From NCBI RefSeq assembly GCF_001649575.2, contig NC_051438.1, positions 3,105,229 to 3,169,228 on the forward strand: a DNA stretch of 64,000 nt. The letters run 5' to 3'. Position numbers and translations under genes: made by a program. How positions within the stretch are numbered: position 1 is the first letter of the stretch; each line of letters starts with the position of its first letter. This DNA comes from Kryptolebias marmoratus. Its lineage: Eukaryota; Chordata; Actinopteri; Cyprinodontiformes; Rivulidae. Shown piece after piece: positions 54,190 to 63,952 of the stretch. Below the pieces are notes generated by a model. The model was not told the origin of the DNA. It was given only the letters and a program-made list of their open reading frames with translations, and made no database searches.

Positions 54190-55252
54190 TTCATTTTTGA
54201 ATTTCAGCTGCCTCCTTTCTTACCATACACCCTGCATATGCTGCAGTATGACTTCCTCCACAATTACAGCATTTAACAGGATTGTTTCCACACTCACCAT
54301 AAGGATGTTCACCTCCACACCTACCACACCTCTTTATCCCTTTACAAACATTTGCGGTATGTCAATATCTTTGACATTCATAACATCTAAGGCAGAGGTG
54401 TCAAACTCTATTCCTCGGGGGTCGCTCTCCTGCATGTTTTAGATGTGTTTTTGCTTTAAAACACCTGGTTTAAATGGATGACTTGTTGCCATGCATCTGG
54501 AGAACCTGATGATTTGGGGAGGAGGTGATTAAACCATTTAAATTAGGTGTGTTGGAGCAGAAAAACCTAAAACTCCCAGGACAGCGGCCCTCAAGGCCTG
54601 GAGTTTGACACCCCTGATCTAAGGGGTGGTGGAATATAAACTCTTACATTAAAGCTCATGTAACCAATCATCACTTTATCCGGCAGGACTCTATCCTTGA
54701 AATCCAGTAGTACAGATGTACTGTCTATTTTCTTCCCTCTCCTAATAGCCTGTAGTCGTTTGATGCCCGTAACTTCATCTCCTTTTATTAACTTCTTTAG
54801 CTCCTCCAAATTTTCAACTACAGGAATTCCTGATACTACTCCTTTTACTCCTCTTCCTTCCCAACACATTTTTTTTTTTTTACACACCATTTGTAATTTT
54901 AGAGCTTTATTCTTTTGTTCAACATTTTTACAAATGATAAGTAGACTTGCATCCCTTAAGACTTTAGCTAGTTCTACATCACCAATAGCTTTCTTTAATC
55001 CATTTGACAAACTGATAGGAGTTACTCCAATCATGTCCTGTTCTCCCTTAAACTTTAATATAACTTTAAAGTCTTCTATCATTACTTTCTTACTTCAACT
55101 CTTTCTTCCTCATCCCCAAGAGATCTTTTACCAACATTTGGTCCCTTTCTACTCTTATCCTTTCCTCTTCCTCTTCCTCTTCTATTTTCTACCATACACC
55201 ATCCTACTTCCATATTTTCATCTTCTGAAAGCCCACCACTACAACTAGCCAT
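54190..55252 (-). pseudogene. Zinc-knuckle ORF1 of the LINE relic
   Basis: The start ATG is at 55252 (MASCSGGLSEDENMEVGW). A 1-bp loss near 55082 shifts the frame. The next frame (55082-54625) contains FKVILKFKGEQDMIGVTPIS and VLLDFKDRVLPDKVMIGYM, an RRM-like segment, and ends at PPPLR, where the MITE begins. Beyond the MITE (54392-54190) three knuckles follow with C-x2-C-x4-H-x4-C-type spacing: CYECQ, CGRCGGEHPYGEC and CCNCGGSHTAAYAGC. It would have bound element RNA. Not functional now. Confidence 0.8.
54393..54616. mobile_element. hAT MITE, 224 bp
   Basis: Inverted ends CAGAGGTGTCAAACTC and GAGTTTGACACCCCTG match over 16 bp with one mismatch. Perfect 8-bp duplications atctaagg flank the element (54385-54392, 54617-54624). 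The interior is short, partly palindromic and non-coding. It interrupts the LINE ORF1 immediately before the first zinc knuckle. Confidence 0.93.
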
Positions 55253-55919
55253 CTAGATCCACTCACTATCCAGATTATGCCAAATCCACCTTCCGCCTCT
55301 GTTCTTGATCTCAATCAACTGACTCTGTCGGCCCTCCACATGCCTTCTCCAAGCCTCTCTCCCAGCAAAGAACTCAGGTTCAGCTCAACGGGTAATCAGC
55401 AGTCATCTGCAACAGCTGAGACCAATTGTCCCCACCTGTCGCTGGGAAAAAGTGGTTATTTAAAGGCACAATATACTGAAATCCTCACACTCATCTAAAA
55501 TATTTTGGGTTGCGTAGGCTACCCATTTTCAGTGGGTTGCGGATTTTCTCTAGGCTTAAAAAAAAAGTTAAGAAAAAAGCCAGTTTTTCTGAGTGTTCTC
55601 TCAGTACTATAAGTCACTGAATAATTTTAATAAGACATTGTTATAAGTGTGGGTCCTCAGCTAAAGCTACATGTTTTGCGTCCTTTTAAAACTACTTAGT
55701 AGTTGGACTTTTTTATAGCATGTCTGTATGTGAAAACACTGTTGAGTTTGTTAAAAAAGGCCAATTTTAATGAAGTTGCTTCTTTGTGTTGACATATTGT
55801 GATATTCTATTCTATCTCAGGTTCAAACTGCACCATCTTTTCATTTGTAAATTTGCAAAGTTAAAAATCTTCCTCCTATCAGTGTCTTTAAGGGGTGATG
55901 ATGGGTTCTGAAGCGACTA
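55253..55919. other. Intergenic sequence
   Basis: No gene recognised. The first 100 bp may be the 5' UTR of the minus-strand LINE relic. Confidence 0.35.
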
Positions 55920-55937
55920 ACCGGCCACTGCCAGAGC

Positions 55938-56129
55938 ATGTCAGCCACAGGTGGGGGTAAGGGCGTACCTGAACTGACACCTTTTGAGAGACGGATGGCC
56001 GGTGTCATGCCAAAAAGTGAAGGTCTGCCAAGAACTGATCGGACACGCAACCGCGAGGGAGCACGCACTGGTATGGGCAGTATTAAAGTCCGCCTCCTCT
56101 GCACTTTGGGGGTTTGGAAAGGGAGTTAG
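55938..56129 (+). pseudogene. Myb/SANT-like ORF piece, possibly Harbinger-derived
   Basis: A 63-codon frame begins MSATGGGKGVPELTPFERRM, then AGVMPKSEGLPRT. TGGG followed by Pro/Leu-Thr-x-x-E is the linker text after the Myb/SANT-like domain in transposon-derived fish proteins of the PIF-Harbinger group. The DNA-binding helices themselves are absent. Downstream, gtgacgtacgcaagtttcag and ggaccgcacattttcacatc resemble Harbinger terminal regions. The call is tentative. Confidence 0.35.
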
Positions 56130-56544
56130 GAGCCAGCGCCTGAGGGGGGAGCCACTGTTGCCTCGTGTGTTAATCTGTGGTACACATCACCCTGGTGATC
56201 ATCCAGGGAGAGGAATCTGATGGGGAGAAAACTTATGGCTCACAGCGGAAGCATAAATAATACTACTTCTTTGAGAAGCTTATAAGGAAATCGATCTAAG
56301 AGTATGGTTTGTTTATGGAGTGAAATTAAATATCTGAGCGGAATCATGATGCAGTGTGGCTTCAATTCCCCACTTCACCATCTGTGTTGCCAGTTTCCCC
56401 TGTCTCCAAAATGAGCTTATATGGTACGCATGGCTCAGTGATTGCATGACGGACCGCACATTTTCACATCAAATTTGTGTTTTATAAATCACAAACTTTG
56501 CGTGGAAAGTGACGTACGCAAGTTTCAGGCCAGTTTTATTAATG

Positions 56545-56700
56545 AGACCCCAGACCTCTACATTGGAGATACCAGACAGCTTCTCCACAGATGCATGGCT
56601 CAGCAAAGGAGAGCAGCTCTTCAGGACAAGACTCAGCTATACCTCAAGAATAAGGAACACCAGCATGTTCTATTCTATTCTATTCCAAGTGTTGCTTTTA
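56545..56700 (+). pseudogene. Penelope-like GIY-YIG endonuclease fragment
   Basis: The frame reads ETPDLYIGDTRQLLHRCMAQ then QRRA and KTQLYLKNKEHQ, directly comparable to DLYIGETKQPLHRRMAQHRR in the Penelope-like element at 36.2 kb. Only the start of the nuclease domain is present, and flanking RT is missing. Confidence 0.75.
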
Positions 56701-57489
56701 GACAAAATATAGTTTATAATCTAAAGGCTTCGACTTATTACAAGAAAACCTTTTTGATCTCTAATGAGGGGTTCCTTATTATATATACATTTCTACTTAA
56801 ACATTTGGTTATTTTAACAGTCCATTCTTAAAGTAAACGTTAATGTCTCCAGAAAACAATACTAGTGAGAGGCACAAACAGATATAAACTATAAATTGTT
56901 GGGGCCAATTTAACAATAATATACCCCTTGGCTCCTCAAACTGTTTTAAATTATGATTTTTTTGACAAGGAGCCTTTTTTCCTCAGTGTTTTTCGCCCAC
57001 TCTTTTTCCACATATCAAAGTCATCATCAGCATTAACAGCGTGGAATCAGATCAATAAGATCTAAACTGGATTAATTTGCTTCCCGAGGTTGGGCCAGGT
57101 TTCTCTAATGATACATTATGATCAGTGATATTAGGATCAGCACTCAGATCTGACAAAACAGGTGTACTGACAAATTGTTAACTTAACAGTCCCTTTTCAC
57201 TGTTTTTAGATTTTATGTCACAACTTTCATTGAGACTGTAAAGCAAAGAGCCTGTGGAAAATTTGAGCCCTATTAAACTCCACCTCATCTGGACATTTAT
57301 GTCTTCTTACAGTGGGTATGCATCATAACATTCAGTTTTAACAAGGTAGGAAAGAAAAATTGATTCACATCCGACTACAAATGCACCATTAAAGAAGAGA
57401 ACATTGTCCCCCCACATTAGTTACATTCCTGTTTCTGTTATTGCTCAACATCAAAGATGAAAGGGCCTTCATGTTTTTTTTTCTCCAAT
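56701..57489. other. Intergenic sequence
   Basis: AT-rich with no feature recognised. Confidence 0.4.
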
Positions 57490-57690
57490 GTTTGTGTGTG
57501 TGTATTCATTTGTCTGCTGTGTAGGCAAAATTTCTCATAAATCATTGGATGGATTTCAATGATACTCTCAGAGAGTAATCAGTGGGTGTACATTTATAAC
57601 TGATTAACCTTTTGAGTCAGTTCTATTCATGATGGCCACCACGGCTAAGCAGCTGTTATAAAACTCTCTCAAGCTAGATCTGTGATGTCT
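57490..57690 (+). repeat. Unclassified interspersed repeat, copy (partial)
   Basis: It contains tttgtgtgtgtgtattcatt, aaatttctcataaatcattg, ggtgtacatttataactgat, taaccttttgagtcag and gatggccaccacggctaa, in family order. Confidence 0.65.
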
Positions 57691-58839
57691 TCTGCTTGTC
57701 TTTGTGTTATTTATGTAAGTCCGGAGGCCGCATGTGTTGTTGAAGTGAACCTGCTGCTCTTATGCCACTGAGCCACCAAGTGAGATACATGAAGTGCTCC
57801 AGAACAGTACTGCGGTGTTCCACGCCATGCCTCCCTATGGTTTTATGGCAAAAGCTCACATTGTTGCAAGACATGGTAGACTTGATTGGTGATTTATGAA
57901 TTATCAAAAGCAGTTGAAAGATGGACATTTTGTTGCAGCCATATCATGGAACTGTTTTGTATAAAGACCTTCTATCTGTTGTAGAAACAAACGTTGGACA
58001 GCATTCATCAATCTGCTGTCAGTGATGACTTTCAATCAGTCTCCATCACTTCTCACAACTGTCACCTCCACCTCCCTCTGTCTTTTTCCCTTACACTTTC
58101 CACCCAGCTAACACCCACAAACACATTTGTCTTATTTTGCCTTTTTATTGACTTCCATTCATTTCTGTAGCCTAACCCTGACCCCAACCCTGTTACGGGT
58201 TTATCACACTCCTGGGCCTGGAGCTTGAGGGTTTGATCCCCAGCCTCTGCAGAGTTTCAAAATGTCTTTAGACAAAACACTGTCCACAGACCATGATATT
58301 AGAGGTATATCAATATATCTAGGTCAAAGTTTTGTTTGAGTTTTTTGTTTTATGTTTGTTTTGTTATTTTTTAACATACAATACCCTTCCCACAGGAAGA
58401 CAGGAAAACAAATCATCCTTGCTAGTGTTGAGTTTCCAAGGCAGCAGGTCATGTACAACAAAAGCCAGGGTTTGGCAACTGGTAACTTTGCTATACAATA
58501 AACAAGTCATTATATACTTTTTCATTCAGTTTGAAGGATTGCTAGTGTCCTACAAGACATGTGTCAAACAAAGCATTTGATAATCTCCAGAAAAGTATTT
58601 CTTTCTTAGGTAAAGAAAATATTACAAAAACAAATTAAACAAAACAAAACAAACAAAACTGGATTGCTTCAATTTATTTGATTTATAATTGATGGAAAAT
58701 AAGACAATACAGAACTAAAGAGCATCTCCCAATGTAAAACTACAGAATACATAAAATGTAAAAGACTCAGACTGAGCTTTTCAGCTAGGTGAGAGCTAGT
58801 GTGAGAAAATGAGGCTTAATATCAGGGAGACTGCTAACT
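57691..58839. other. Intergenic sequence
   Basis: No gene or repeat identified. Confidence 0.35.
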
Positions 58840-58844
58840 ATCGT

Positions 58845-59403
58845 GCAAGCTAAACAGCCAAAGTGCTCTATGGCAGTAGACACTTTGAGTAAGAAATGTG
58901 AGGACTTGGAAGCACACTAGGTGGAATAATATTTGACTCGTGGACCTGCTGGAGGGCTCAGATAATCCACAACCTACGGAGTTTATAGCAGATTTTTTAA
59001 AGAACTTTTTGGGGCTTGAGGGGAAACCTGGTCTGGTCAGGGCCCACTGTATGCTATGTGTTAAACCAAAGGGCTGCCAAGACTGATGGTCACAAGGGTA
59101 ACATACTTTCAAACCAGGAATACTATTCTATGCTGTGTTGGAGAGGCTTTCCCTTGCTATACAACAGGTAAAGGGTGTACATTTTAAACCACTTAACATT
59201 AATTGTGGCCAGACAGAGGGTGGCTTTTATCCCAATGAAGGAGGAGCTCCAGGGCTGTGCTAATGCTAAATTCAGCCTCTGGTACCTGGCTACCCTACAC
59301 ATCACCATGTCAAATGACCAGATCCATAAGTCTGAAGAGCCAGACCCAGCTTTAGAGTTTGTTAAAAAGAAACTCAAAAAGAATTTGAATCCAGAGACAG
59401 CCT
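58845..59403 (+). pseudogene. Second L1/Tx1-like ORF1 relic
   Basis: Frame-shifted plus-strand pieces include VDTLSKKCEDLEAH (coiled-coil end), RFFKELFGA, and an open 76-codon frame at 59175-59403: VARQRVAFIPMKEELQGCAN, SLWYLATLHITMSNDQIHKS, ALEFVKKKLKK. This is the C-terminal RNA-binding domain of L1-type ORF1p (R-x-AF-x-x-VK-x-L; Y/W-x-A-x-LHIT). It belongs to a different family from the ORF1 at 52.2 kb. Stops show it is dead. Confidence 0.65.
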
Positions 59404-59849
59404 AACTTTGGGTAATGTAGAAGCTCATCCTACAAGTCTGAGGGGCTTTGTCTGGAGACTATCCCTCCAGCATGTAACATCAGCTGTCTGCTGAACTTGC
59501 CTCTCGTTGCAAGCCTGTATACAAGATTTATCTGGCTAATTATGATATCAGTGTTTTAATTAAGACATAAAATGTGAATCTGATATAGTTTTTTTTTTTT
59601 GTTTAAATAACTATTTTTTTCAGCTTAAATAACATTTCTGACTGAAAAATGTAGCATGATCAAACCTTCTTTGGGTTTGTGGCACCTTTTTTTCTTTTAT
59701 AAATTATTAAGCCCAAGCACCAAAGGCAACATGAAGGCCTACTGAAATCAGAGTATCTCAGAACAAATGAACTGCCTTTTGGGAAGCTTTAACATACTGA
59801 AAAACCTCTTAAAATTTTGGTAACATCTTTAAAGTAAGTTTAAATTTTG
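59404..59849. other. Intergenic sequence
   Basis: No feature recognised. It may include the LINE 3' part, but no RT motif is visible. Confidence 0.35.
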
Positions 59850-60105
59850 AAACAAAAATATAAACGCAACACTTAGATTTTAGAGTTTAGCTCATGAAAA
59901 ACGTGAGCAAAAACCAAAGACTTTTTCTATGTACACAACAGGTCTTTTTCATTGAAATATTGTTCAAAAATTTGTGTAAATCTGTCTTAGTGAGCACTTC
60001 TTTTGCCAAGATAATCCATCCACCTCACAGGTGTGGCACATCAAGATGCTGATTAGACAGCATGATTATTGCACAGGCTTGCCTTACACTGGCCACAATA
60101 AAAAA
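59850..60105 (+). mobile_element. Tc1/mariner-type terminal fragment
   Basis: Phrases aaaatataaacgcaacactt, gactttttctatgtacacaa, gataatccatccacctcaca, ggtgtggcacatcaagatgc and ttagacagcatgattattgc form the end region of a well-known fish Tc1/mariner repeat. No transposase follows. Confidence 0.55.
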
Positions 60106-60454
60106 AAAACACTAACCCTCTGGCGCATAGTGGTCACTGTAGTGGACAGCTATTCAAAAGACATTTTCTAACTGCTATGGTTTCTATGGTGGAACTTAAT
60201 TTAAGGCACTAGAGTGCTCTCTACTGCTCCTCTCCATTGAGTTTTATCCAGTGGTCAGTCATTGTAATTGCAAGTAAAGTTCCTCTGAATCCAAGATGGC
60301 TGATGGACAACTTTTTATTTTAAATAAGTAATAATTTGATATTAACCATGTGTCCACTGAAGTGGATGCCATGCATCATAAAGTAAATTTAAGATCCCAT
60401 TCATACAATTGTTAAATCTGTTTATGCTTCATTGTTGACATAAACTAGGATTGG

Positions 60455-61034
60455 TGTCATATGAGTGGTACCGGTAACCAGGATGCAGAGACAAGATTCA
60501 AAAAAGGTAAGTAAGTTTATTTACAGGTGGTGAAATATTTTACAGTGTAGCAACTAGGAGGATCTGGAAAAGCAAACAGGAGCAAGGTGAGTCTCGGGTA
60601 CTTAGCGATAATTGATCGATTGATGTGTGTGGTAATGAAAATCTGTTTCCTTACAGGTCCGAGAGGAAGACGTGGCGTGGAAGCGAGGCAGGGCATCAGG
60701 AGAGCAAGCCAGAAGAGGAGCAACAGAGGTCCAGCACAAGGTAAGTCCTTACAGGTAAGTCAGGCAGTAGTTCCAGATAGACAGGGTTCACCAAAGGGAG
60801 ATTAGCCAACATGAAGCAGACCAGGGACAAAGACAGAGATTAACTTAACCGTTAGCTTAGCATCAGAATCTGTGGCTGCAATCCTGACCCAGAATGCGTG
60901 ATGCTCCAGAAGATCAGGAACCAACTGAAGCCTTAAATACCCAGTGTTGCTCGTCAGGAAAATTGGTTGCAGCTGCGAGGGAAGAGTTCATGACCATGCC
61001 AGCAGGGCAGAGACAAAACTCTCAGATCCTCACA
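60455..61034 (-). mobile_element. Probable solo LTR, 580 bp
   Basis: Read on the minus strand it starts TGTGAGGATC (compare TGTGAGGATT of the 49.7/62.4-kb family), has TATTTAAGG, then AATAAA near 60516-60522, and ends ATGACA. Flanking 5-mers attgg and gttgt match at only three of five bases, so the boundaries are less secure than for the other LTRs. GT-AG-like motifs on the opposite strand are incidental. Confidence 0.5.
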
Positions 61035-61124
61035 GTTGTATAGGGCATTTATTTAAAAAACAGTTTGTGTTTGGCTGATTAGTTGCAGATTGTGTAACAC
61101 ATTTTATTGTGTCATATTTTGTAG

Positions 61125-61393
61125 ACTGCGAGTGCAGCAAAGAATAGGGAAACCTATAAGATAGTCCTGAACATTCCTTCTGACTCCAGTGATGACTGTA
61201 GTGATAATAGTGAGGATGAGTGGCTGCCAGAGAATAGCAGAGACTTAGGAGCTGAGGATGCTGGAGGAAATCGAGTCACTCAGGGTGCAGATAGCCAGGA
61301 TGCAGAGGGATGTCAGTTTGATGAGGGAGATTTGGAAGATGTAGACGTTACCAGGCCACACACAGGCTCGCAAAGTCCTCAGCACATCTATAG
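61125..61393 (+). CDS. Exon-like acidic coding segment
   Basis: This 269-bp open stretch follows a T-rich acceptor (ttttgtag) and ends at a donor-like ATAG|GTCAGT. It encodes 89 residues rich in Asp, Glu and Ser (IVLNIPSDSSDDCSDNSEDE, WLPENSRDLGAEDAGG, GDLEDVDVTRP). Such acidic N-terminal tracts occur in piggyBac-type transposases and in many nuclear proteins. The sequence ccctctggcgcatagtggtc at 60113-60132 recalls piggyBac termini. No downstream catalytic domain is seen. It may be a relic of a transposon gene or an exon of an unrecognised host gene. Confidence 0.35.
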
Positions 61394-61544
61394 GTCAGTA
61401 TCGTCCCATTGCATGATTTTGTTTTGATCACAGATTTCTGTTTAAACTGGTTGTCAAGAAACAAATATGAAGTAACCAAAATATAAACAAAACTGTGGGA
61501 GGACAAATACTAAGATATAAAATATATACTGCATTCAGAGAGTA

Positions 61545-61918
61545 TTGCAAAGGTATTATAATAATAATTATTATTATGTGATAAATGAACTATTTGAGGT
61601 TTTACGTCCATATTTAATACAAAGTAAGTACTTGGAAGGGGCATTGGCCAAATGTTTTCTGTTACATGATCAACTACTCGGGACGTTACACACAAGATAC
61701 TCTGAAAAAACACAAGTCACGGTTATATTTTGTTTTCTCCTGGGGTATGTACCAGAGATTCTAGATTTTGAGATGTTGAAGGACTCATCTATTTTCTTTG
61801 TGAAAACTATGGAAATTTCTCCCAGTATGTCTGACAATCCTCATGAGCTGTGAGTGTGCCTTGATAAGAAAAACAGATTTGTTCTCAGTGCCCACTGCAG
61901 CTGTAAAGCTTGGTAAGT
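61545..61918 (+). pseudogene. Frame with SWIM-finger-like end
   Basis: A frame from 61545 encodes 102 residues (ELFEVLRPYLIQSKYLEGAL ... GYVPEILDFEML) to a TGA. In the same frame after this stop comes VCLDKKNRFVLSAHCSCKA, then a donor-like TTG|GTAAGT. LSAHC-x-C-x-AG is the first half of SWIM zinc fingers in fish transposon-derived (YqaJ-type) proteins, where a Trp often precedes VCL. TGA could be a mutated TGG. The second half (C-x-H) was not found nearby. Confidence 0.35.
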
Positions 61919-62413
61919 AAGCAGCAGAGTTATTCGTGTATAGAAGTTTTCAGTGATGATGCTGTTTTTGTTAATTTCATTCAACACGCTCTGGTGAAGG
62001 CAAGGTGGAAGACGGCTAACAGCTTGATTGCCACATACCTATTCATGAGTGCTGTTGATACTGTGATGGGTTTACTCATCAAGTTAACACTAAAATTAAA
62101 CCGATTTATAGAAATAAACAAATGAAAATATTCCTGTATGCAGGCCACACATGACAGTGATCTGAAGGATTCTACAGATTTTGCGAGTAAGTAATGTCTC
62201 TGTGTGATACAGCTCTTTGCCAACTTAGTATTTTTTTAAGAAGTCTATAAAATGTAATGCCCAAGATTGTAACACACATTTGTTTATACCAATATGCATA
62301 ACAACTTGTCAGCATTTTGATTGCTTGCATTAATTTTGTCAAATTGTCTGTATATTTCCCCTTCTACTTTATTGCAACATGAAGGTCTTTTGCCAATCAT
62401 TGGAAAACTGAAA
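61919..62413. other. Intergenic or intronic sequence
   Basis: No recognisable coding or repeat feature. Confidence 0.35.
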
Positions 62414-62418
62414 GCACA

Positions 62419-62808
62419 TGTGAGGATTCCCCGTTTTGGTCCGTTTCAGGTTTTTGCTTTTCCTTTTTGTTTTTCACGTGTTTTGGTTTTCAGCGCACCT
62501 GTCCTTAGTTTTCTAATTACCTTTGGTTTGTATTTAAGAGAACTGCAGTTTTAGTTTGTTGTTGGGTCCTCGTCTTTTGTGCACGTTCCTGTCCCCAGGT
62601 CTAAGGTTTTTATAGTTTTGTGCTGGCGGCACTTCAGGCTATGTTCTTAGGTTTTTGTATTTTAAAAAAAAGAGGTTATGCGCTAACCTGCAGCACTCTG
62701 GTCCTCCCTGCTCCTTGGAACGTGACAGTAGGACCCAAGCACAAAATGGACCAGGTAGCGAGGGTGTTTCTGGGCCTCTCCCGAAAACACCCTCCTTGGA
62801 ATCTGACA
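62419..62808 (+). mobile_element. Internally deleted LTR retrotransposon
   Basis: A complete LTR (62419-62727, TGTGAGGATT...GTGACA, same family as 49.7 kb) is followed by about 60 bp of leader with a start codon (atggaccaggtagcg) and then a short 3' LTR end (ctccttggaatctgaca). The whole unit, not the LTR alone, is flanked by the 5-bp duplication gcaca (62414-62418, 62809-62813). So this copy integrated as, or was later reduced to, LTR-leader-partial LTR. Confidence 0.8.
62743..62802 (+). pseudogene. Start of a gag-like ORF in the deleted LTR element
   Basis: The first codons after the leader read MDQVARVFLGLSRKHPPW, then the frame runs out of the element. Ty3/gypsy gag commonly begins shortly after the LTR in fish elements. 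No capsid or zinc-knuckle domain is left. Confidence 0.4.
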
Positions 62809-63129
62809 GCACAGTGTTTGGTCATGACATCACGCTGCAGTGGGTCTACTCTGACAACACTTTAGCCCCGCCCACTGACAACAGAAAATATCATGTTTTA
62901 CTTGTGGATGCTATTATCTTGTTTTGAAATATTCTGCATATACGACTATTAGTTTTTTGTGATATCATGTGCAAGTGTAACATAAGCAAATTTCCTTTTA
63001 AGATGAATAAAGTTATTTTGATTCTGATTCTTATTTTCTTTTGCTCTTGATCATATCAACTTTAAACTGTGTCAGATAACAGACAATGTGTGTTGGTGTT
63101 AATTGGTATTAAAAACTGTTACTTTTCAC

Positions 63130-63486
63130 TGAAGGTGAAAGTGGTGTTTCTGTCTCTTAGCAGGGTCTAGACTTCTTCTGTTTTCTACAGTTTTGGATTT
63201 GGGCACACCCAAACAAAATGGTTGGCTGTGACAGTATCAGCAAATTACCAGATACAGTTGAAGTGGACTCTACGAGATCTTGTTTAAAATGGTCCCAGTT
63301 TGTTTTGTCAAAGCAGTCCTGCAGCTGGTGTGAAGCACCTTCTGGATATTCTTTACTAGTTTTATGTCTGTTTTTCTTCCAGGGGGTACAAAAGCTGGTA
63401 CCAACAGCAGCTTTTATATTATGAGTCTGCGCTCTGGGTTCGTCTCCATCTCCACTGATTCTGATAACATCTTTGCATTTGTACAT
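63130..63486 (-). pseudogene. LINE ORF2 linker fragment (Rex1/CR1-like)
   Basis: Minus-strand text YPEGASHQLQDCFDKTNWDH is typical of the region between endonuclease and RT in CR1/Rex1-type fish LINEs. After a frameshift the next frame continues with HFVWVCPNPKL, stop, then TLLRDRNTTF, matching the PNxKPW..EV..LL.xRN pattern. Neither catalytic domain is complete. Confidence 0.55.
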
Positions 63487-63749
63487 CAGTTGTTATTCCC
63501 ATAGATGCAGAACCATCCCCTTTCTTACCTTACAGGAATGTCAGTTTCTATTATAGTTTTTTGTAGTTTGTCCTGTTAGCTCAATAACTTTTAAACCTGC
63601 ACATCTCATCATCCTGCTTCCAATAAAATTTAATAATAATGCCATCCTTGTGTACATTAAACAAAACCGACAACATTTTTGAAAAAATGTAGAAGGGTGC
63701 CAATGCAGTGACTGCCTAAAACTCCAGCATCTATCAGCTTTCTTCTCTA

Positions 63750-63925
63750 AACCCTAATAGTACAACCCCAGTTCTAAAATAGATGGGACATTGTGTAAAA
63801 TGTGAATAAAAACTGAATACAATGATTTTCAAAACTCATAAACCCAGACTATATTTACAGTTAGATATAGTAAACATATCAAATGATTAAACTAAGAAAT
63901 TTCACAATTTCAGGGAAAAAATTAT
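63750..63925 (+). mobile_element. DNA-transposon terminal fragment
   Basis: Tacaaccccagttctaaaat then agatgggacattgtgtaaaa, tgtgaataaaaactgaatac and aatgattttcaaa match the end of a very common fish DNA-transposon repeat. The rest of the element lies beyond or has been lost. Confidence 0.5.
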
Positions 63926-63952
63926 GGAGGGAAAATGGTTCCAAATTACCTG

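Larger units (their letters stand above)
52985..55252 (-). mobile_element. I/Nimb-like LINE relic, hAT- and SINE-interrupted
   Basis: Minus-strand parts occur in the expected order. ORF1 (55252-54190) is broken by a MITE. A piece of the ORF2 endonuclease (about 53870-53760, VGTRVDFVRGKKSAIDLTLV) comes next, then a SINE, then the ORF2 C-terminus (53402-53258, RRYMRREFERIKENI ... FLKKTKLFHRI stop), and a 3' UTR ending ccaaccgccaggaaaatcc and (AAG)n. Most of RT is deleted. The clade name is tentative. It is a non-LTR retrotransposon with a zinc-knuckle ORF1. Confidence 0.7.

Noticed and set aside
60580..60780. Apparent splice donors and acceptors (ggtgagtc, ccttacagg, ggtaagtc) suggesting a small exon
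   Set aside because: The region fits an LTR on the opposite strand, and the peptide between the sites has no recognised motif.
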